Assembly: GCA_030141605.1 (NCBI GenBank)
Contig: JAQGDQ010000141.1
Span: 114,501-178,500 of the forward strand
Direction: 5' to 3'
Length of the DNA stretch: 64,000 nucleotides
From: Tubiluchus corallicola
Taxonomy: Eukaryota > Priapulida > Priapulimorpha > Priapulimorphida > Tubiluchidae
The notes under the pieces were generated by a model. It saw only the letters and a program-made list of their open reading frames with translations, was not told the origin of the DNA and made no database searches. The stretch's first letter is position 1, and each line of letters opens with the position of its first letter. Shown here in pieces: positions 57,716-64,000 of this stretch. The translations under genes and the position numbers were made by a program.

Positions 57716-58100
57716 GGATATTATTATTATTATTATCATCATTTTATTCACATAATATGACTTTACAGTAGTACATACATAATTTAAATACTAGTTAACG
57801 ATTAACAAGAATGGTTACTTGGTTAGTGATTACGATATTCACAGCATACATAAATAATTTGAAATTTCTGTTAGTTCGTAATGCATTACATTCTGTGACT
57901 AAACATTAGTAAGACAATAATTATTTGTACCATAACCTACAAAATAATGAAATTATGAAAAGTCAATAAAACATTGTTTGTACAGAAAAAATCGAAAGAA
58001 CAAAATACAATGTGCCATATACATGTATAAAAGACAATAAGAATATCTATAGAAAGAAAATTAAAATGAATAATTAAAAAAGTACACTCAAAGTAAAATT
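57716..58100 (-). mobile_element. probable second LINE/SINE 3' end, minus strand
   Basis: The reverse complement ends TATGTGAATAAAATGATGAT and AATAATAATAATATCC, again a retroposon-like simple-repeat tail. No coding part is recognised. Confidence 0.35.
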
Positions 58101-58918
58101 TAATTAGAGTGTAGTGTGAAATTTTGAGCTTACAGGGTTATAGTAAAATTAACCGTTCAGAATACGTACAGTGTTGAAAGACAAAACTACAGCTTCAGTC
58201 ATCTTCACCATATGCAATTATAAATTTGTCATGACATGGCTTCGTTATGCAAACATGTATGTAAATGTAGCTATTTTTGTATGAATAAGGCTGCTTGGCC
58301 TACAACAACGTAACTAACAATCCAAGCTAATTTACAAATTATAAGTTAGTTACTATTTTAAATGTATCTTTCCCTTGTGATGTCTTTTACTAAACGTTCG
58401 CTACTTTAATAAACTTCAAACCTTTTTGTAGATAATACGTTTAACACCATGAATAAAATAAGAATTTTTTCAACATGGTATTTTTGTTGGTTTGTATTCC
58501 TTCGTGAAAGAGGATTGCAGCAAGGCAATAAAACTTGCGCTATATGAAATAATTTAACGAGATACACTGTTCAGCGAAAATTGCACTTTAACACAAACGT
58601 GCAGATAAGCGCAAATTAATATATGCGCTTCCACTGAGAGAAATTACCTACACGATATAGAAAGTAAAGTAGCAATAAAAACAGTTCGCCAAGGCAGTTT
58701 TTGCATTTTCTACGTTTTCGCGTAATTCACGTAAATCTCATTTCGGCTCCTCAAACTTGGCAGAATAGAAAACAAAGTCGTGTTCAACTTCAAATGTTAA
58801 AAAGATGGACTACTGTTACGTTTTCTGTTTCTTTTACCAGCGTATTAGTTTTTGTTAATTTAAAAGTTCCTAAAGTTTTGTTTCATTCTTGTTTAATAAA
58901 GCACTAGCACTACGAGTG

Positions 58919-59170
58919 GTTTTATTAAATGCATTGTTATATAAGTTTTGTAAGTACCCTACATAAAAATAAGCTAGAATAGAATTGATATGGCATTTGT
59001 TATTTAAGTTTTGTAAGCTACTCACATAATAATAACGTAAAATAGAATTGATATGGCATTTGTTATATAAGTTTTGTAAGCTTCTCACATAATAATAACA
59101 TAGAATAGAATTGATATGGCATTGTTGTTTAAGTTTTGTAAACTTCTCACATGCGAATTTAGTAAATAGT
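58919..59170 (+). repeat. 63-bp minisatellite, four copies
   Basis: Units share GAATTGATATGGCATTTGTT and AAGTTTTGTAAGC followed by CTCACATAATAATAAC, with GAATTGATATGG at 58982, 59045 and 59108. It gives a spurious 21-residue repeat frame on the minus strand. Confidence 0.93.
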
Positions 59171-62100
59171 CTAGAATAGAATACGGTCAATATGAGCTAG
59201 CTGATATGGCTTACCGTAGTGACAGAAACCCCGCGATCAGGTTATGGGCACCATTATGATGCTGATTAGTCAAGTATAATGCATGTATTATAGACTTAAT
59301 TAGCTTTCTTATTACAGTCCATCTTCATTATACATTAACCATCAAATATTCTGCACTCTGTAATAGTAAATTGTGTTGTTTCTTAAATGGCTTTACTGAA
59401 AATGCAAAAACATAAGAAAACTGTAATTACCATATAATTATTTACACGAAGTGAGTTGTCATGTGTAATTAATACGTCTATGACATTCTCGGCTAGTCCA
59501 ATGTCTCATATTCGAGGCGTATCATAAATCATTAGCAAGAATTACATTTCTGCCACAAACATCTACATGAAGTAAGTCCTGACTCTGAGTGCTGCAAGCA
59601 GGTCCATCAATCAAAAGCAGAACCTACTCAACGTGATGTTTCGAAGTGATTTGAATGAGCCTCGTCAAAGCTGTATGTCTCGGATGAGCCACTGAACCAG
59701 TAGAGATGTATCAGCCAGGTTTTTGAATGTATATACACCCTTCCTCTACGAAAATATTAAGAAAGGCGTAAAAAGTTGAGGGATTTTGTGCTTCATGGAC
59801 CAGTTGCATTTCAAACAGATTTGTAATGATTTAGACTGATGATTTGGTGTGAAGGAAAAATCTTTAACATTGGTTTTGGCTCGCTGTCACAACCTTAACG
59901 CCATAAATAGATAGATAGATAGATATTATAATGTCAGCACTACAGAATTTTTTTGGCAGCAGTGGGATGAGTTTCGGTTGTATGCGCCCGGAGGCTGCAG
60001 CTGGTGCTGCTGCTGTTGCGAACAGCGGTAAAAGCGCAAACTCACTGGCTGACCGCGTGCTCGTCTCGTCTTGTTGCCTTTATCTTCGGTCTCCCGTGAT
60101 TCTGGTTACATCTGAATTAGCTGGTTTTAACCTCTTTGTTAACAGCGTCATCCCGACTGGTGCATTTTCAGATTCGTTTAGTCACAGTTTTGGTGTGTTG
60201 AATCAACGTCTAATCGTTGAGATGTGTTGGTGAGTTATCCGAGTTTTACAGCTATCACGGTCGTTTTGTGTGTATTTTCGTTTTGGCGAACATTTCGAAG
60301 TTACACAGTTGGACACTGTGCTTGTACTCTATTTACTATACGTAGCCTACCAAAGTTAAGAGATTTTATACACGTGTTCTGATCAGAGGTCTAGTAATTT
60401 TTGGATACAGCGACAAAAACAAGGTCAAGCAATTATTTAGGATTCATTTTGCAGTGCCACGTGAACAGAAGCAAACAGGTACAGTTAATAGTTAATTTTA
60501 ATTCAGCTCGTGTTTTGCCAGTAGCGAATGTTAAGAAGTCTTGCATTCATTTTACTTGACTTCTCACCGCAATATTATTAGCTGTTCTCTGTACATCTGT
60601 TTTCTCTTGTTTTTCTGAGCTTAGTTTATTACAGTCCAGTACTCTTATCTTTTTTTCTTTTCACTTGAAAATAACACAATGAAACATTTGTGTTTTTATA
60701 CATGTTTTGTGGAATTTGGCTAAAACATTAGAAGTCAGACTGGAGCTAAAAAGTGCGAAAATATTTTGTTCAGACTTGTTTGTCAATTACTGTGTGATTG
60801 ATTTATTTGATCGATTGATTGATTGATGGGATTGATTGATTGATTGTCACACCACCCCAGCATGCAAGTTTAACTGTGTTTAGCAATACTGCCTGAACAC
60901 GGACGAACAGGTACAAATTTCATTCAGCTCGTGTTTTTTACCAATGCAATTTATGCAAAATTACATGGTGAGAAATCCTGTTTGAGGATTCTGATGTTGA
61001 CCCAGACTCTTCAACTTGGTCTGAACATGGATGTTTGTTGTGTAACTTGTATGGTGTTTGGGAATCGATAAGTAAGTTTATGTGATTAGTATAAACAACT
61101 GTAATATCTGGCTATTGATGCTTCTGGACAGTTGATTCCTAATTCCAAAGATAAAGGCGCTGTTTAGATAGGCCTATGTTTGGGAACGTGAAAAGCCAAG
61201 CACGTTGACGCGTCAGGCTTAGTTATGTTTAGTAGCCCTATACTCCTATCTCGACTAAATGTTTGTGGCTGCTCGTGGTGAACACTTTTAGAGAGCACTT
61301 ACCACCAACGCCGTCTAGTGAACGTTTTCCTCCTGCGTCAGTGTTTCCTATTGGACAAAGGCTTCTGTTTTCGCTGAAATCTACGTGATGTAATGTGTAC
61401 GGTGCTCATCAAACGGAACATATTCATTATCCTTGAATCTAAATAATGGGTCAGACTGTTGTTAGCGCTGCCTGCCGTAATTACACGGGCTTCCTGTTAT
61501 ATAGTGATGCTATATTACGCCGTGTTTAGAATTGTGTGACGCCCAGTCTGTGCGTAATACAGTGATGGTAGAGCGATCTAGCCTTGTTCTCAGTGTGGTA
61601 ATCATTAATAAGCTCAGGGTAATCAATCAGCGTCTGACCTCTAACCTCGCATATCCTCGCAAACTCAATAGGCAGAATCAATGTCTTACATGAATTCGTA
61701 GGCGTACAAATAATGGTAGATCCTTAGTAATAAAATGTTGAAAATGAATCATTCTTGTTTTAATTAATTTAACTGCTTGGGTGAAATGGCGATTTATGAA
61801 GACGGTTGTCATGGTAACAGGTAGTATTATGGGAGCTGTTACGATGTTGGATTTATGAAGATATGGGTCGCCCGTTGTAATAAGTTTATAACAGTACCTT
61901 ACTGTGATGCCAAAGTTTAATTGAAGCGCGATCTGCAAAAAATGTTCTGTGTAGAAACATGTGCTGTGTAGTTGAAAGTCGATTTAGAGAGACTAAAGGA
62001 TTTTTGAAGTTTACTCTTGAAGTTTACCCGTAAAGGGTTTACTTCTGTGTGCAATGTTTAAACAAGGTTATACTCTTACAAGTGAGTTTAGAAACGTGTG

Positions 62101-63640
62101 AAATACAAACTGAAAATTCAGGAAAAATGTATTTGTTAGATTCCTTTATCTGGCGCTTCATACGTGTGTAGTGTAACGTCCGTGGTTTGTACTTACCCAG
62201 GAGTTGTAGTGGCTGCCTTTTCTCTTGACTCGCCTTACGCTCATAATTGCGTGGCTTCGCAAGCTCACTAGTGTTGTGTGTTTGCTTGAAGTTTCAGGAT
62301 ATTAGATTTCAAGAGAATTATCAGCGTTTTGTAGTTTGAATATCATTGTTACTTCTTTACTAATGTAGCAAACTGACACCGGTTAATGATATTTAAAGCA
62401 AAACCGGACCCATTCTTAAACTGTAGGTCAAAACAAACTACTCTTTAAAATGTTGAAAGGAAACATACTATTTTTCCCAAAATGACTTACGTGAAAGAAT
62501 TGTTACCACACAAACACAATTTCACGTTCACGCCACTAGTTCTTCGCTGTTACCTGCATTTCACCATTCGCTAGCTAAACGGGCACTAGCGCCTGCATTT
62601 TGGAAATATATTGCACAAAAAACAGGTGCTGTACGTCTCGGTTCAGATGTGTGAGTTTTTGACGAACAACACGCGTTCGATAGCTCAAGCGTTAAATTTG
62701 AATTTTTATCTTAAAACTTGCCTAGTTTTAGTACAACACACTGAATCTCTTACCGTAGCACTGTACTTCAATTTTCTTTTTCGCAAACACGTGCAACACG
62801 ATCATGGAATATTTTTGCTGTTAAAAATTGTGTTAGTTTGTGATGTCACCAATAGTTGGGCTCAACACTTAATTAAGTGTTTAATCTATTATTTAATTAT
62901 CAGAAATGTTTTTGCAGTGTTGACTGTGCTAAAATGTATACTTTTGTTGGACTTTAAAATGGGATAGTATCTGAAAAATCATCCTGTCTTCCTTTAATTC
63001 TGCATATGATCAGAGAATGTACTTATATGATAACTGCTTTTCTCGTGGTTCGTCACGTTGATTTCGTCCTAAAGCTGTATTTTATCAATCTCCATTTTAT
63101 CATCGAATTTTTCCACCGTGTAATATACATGTTCCCTGCAAAGCGGGCGTGTTTTTTGCTGAAGCATTAACTGTCAGCAGGTTATTGAACTATAACAAGC
63201 CTGTAAACTCAAGAATGCACCTACTGTAACTTACTGTAACTTTGAAAAAATGCAACGCTACTGTTTCAACGCCAGTGCAAAAACTGATAAAAACGGCAGA
63301 CTGTTTTTCACGCTTATCAAGGTTATGCAAGGCAAATCCTCGAGGGAGCAATAAATAATAAGAAAGCCTGGCACGTGCATTACAGCATGTGTCCTGATGT
63401 GGAAATTTAAAGTAAACATTAATTTGAAAAAGTGCAGACCGCTTCCACGGGTTTTTTAACACTGATTATTTTTTCGTTCTAATTGATTTTCAATCCAACA
63501 ATTGATTTTGTTCAGCGCATGTGCAGAACGTAGCCTTCTAATATACATTTTGTTTAATTATTTGTAATCTTTTGCCCACTTTTCGACACTGGGAATTGTC
63601 GAATTGGTTGGTGACGAAGCAACGCCCCACGACTCTATGC
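59171..63640. other. no gene supported; CpG-richer block at 59960-60110
   Basis: GATA (about 59910) and TTGA (about 60800-60848) microsatellites occur. At 59960-60110 the DNA is GC-rich, with exon-like possibilities on both strands discussed in the findings. The rest is AT-rich without recognised features. Confidence 0.35.
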
Positions 63641-63699
63641 CAGACGGGTCTGACTTTGGGCTACAAGAATTGTATAAATCCTGTTATCACATGGGGCTG

Positions 63700-63780
63700 T
63701 GTATAGGTTAGCAATGATGGCGTAGAAGTTGTAATATAAAGATCCCAGGTTCAAATTTAGACTCAGTAACGACCTTTTTA
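63700..63780 (+). mobile_element. weak tRNA-like SINE head
   Basis: GTTAGCAATGATGGCGTAG followed by GGTTCAAATTT (63748-63758) and a TTTTT run resembles A box, B box and a pol III terminator. The A box is poor. Confidence 0.28.
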
Positions 63781-64000
63781 CATTTTCTTCCTTTCGAACA
63801 AGCTTTAAAAAAATCAGTAATTGTGAATTAATTTCGTTATACGCATAACCTACTCGAGTACTTTTGCTGTGCGACGTACTTTTTCAGTAACATTGCCTTC
63901 TATGTTGGTAATGATAGAATTTCTAACAAAGGAAATGCTGTACCTTAGTCAATAGGTTTGATGCCATTCACCTGACTTGAACTTGAAATTGTGCTGGTAG

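Overview
This is AT-rich animal nuclear DNA with introns, almost certainly from an invertebrate. Coding exons are short, bounded by GT..AG and separated by kilobase introns. The two recognisable genes encode metazoan-type proteins: IMP dehydrogenase and the mitochondrial ATP synthase subunit OSCP. The introns and intergenic DNA are full of terminal-inverted-repeat (TIR) DNA elements, LINE tails, tRNA-like SINE heads, minisatellites and microsatellites. Nothing looks bacterial or viral: no operons, no CRISPR, no phage genes. I cannot name the species.

Region 1 (1-22063, + strand) is an IMP dehydrogenase gene entered part-way. Twelve exons with consistent phase give 432 residues and the stop. 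The first roughly 80 residues must lie left of the window. The introns carry a near-identical 0.76-kb duplication (1-759 and 7200-7968), an inverted pair of about 370-bp arms flanking the first two visible exons, a hAT-like element with an internal 5 x 177 bp array, a second copy of it in reverse downstream of the gene, and five minisatellites.

Region 2 (22064-25900) is the IMPDH 3' UTR and the convergent intergenic gap. Region 3 (25904-29400, - strand) is ATP5PO (OSCP): two coding exons, complete at 209 residues with a mitochondrial presequence, and one or more upstream non-coding exons. Upstream of its coding part lie a clean 718-bp element (33-bp perfect TIRs, 8-bp target duplication) carrying E-boxes and ATGGCG start-site-like motifs, and a 288-bp hAT MITE with a perfect 8-bp target duplication.

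Region 4 (29733-45100) has no recognised gene. It holds one possible signal-peptide first exon (31397), two of the three copies of a ~540-bp TIR element, long CT/CA microsatellites and a 33-bp minisatellite. Region 5 (45150-56200, + strand) appears to be the 5' end of an unrecognised gene: a possible CRE-bearing promoter, a start exon encoding a His/Asp/Glu-rich N-terminus, a second in-phase exon at 55453 and a weaker third at 56117. Its first intron contains a ~1.4-kb 36-bp satellite. Region 6 (56200-64000) is LINE tails, a 63-bp minisatellite and otherwise featureless sequence.

The two identified genes are convergent housekeeping genes (guanine nucleotide synthesis; mitochondrial ATP synthesis). 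I see no operon-like or shared system. The most interesting material is structural: inverted repeats positioned to pair across IMPDH exons, a transposable element placed where the OSCP promoter should be, and the internally amplified hAT-like element.
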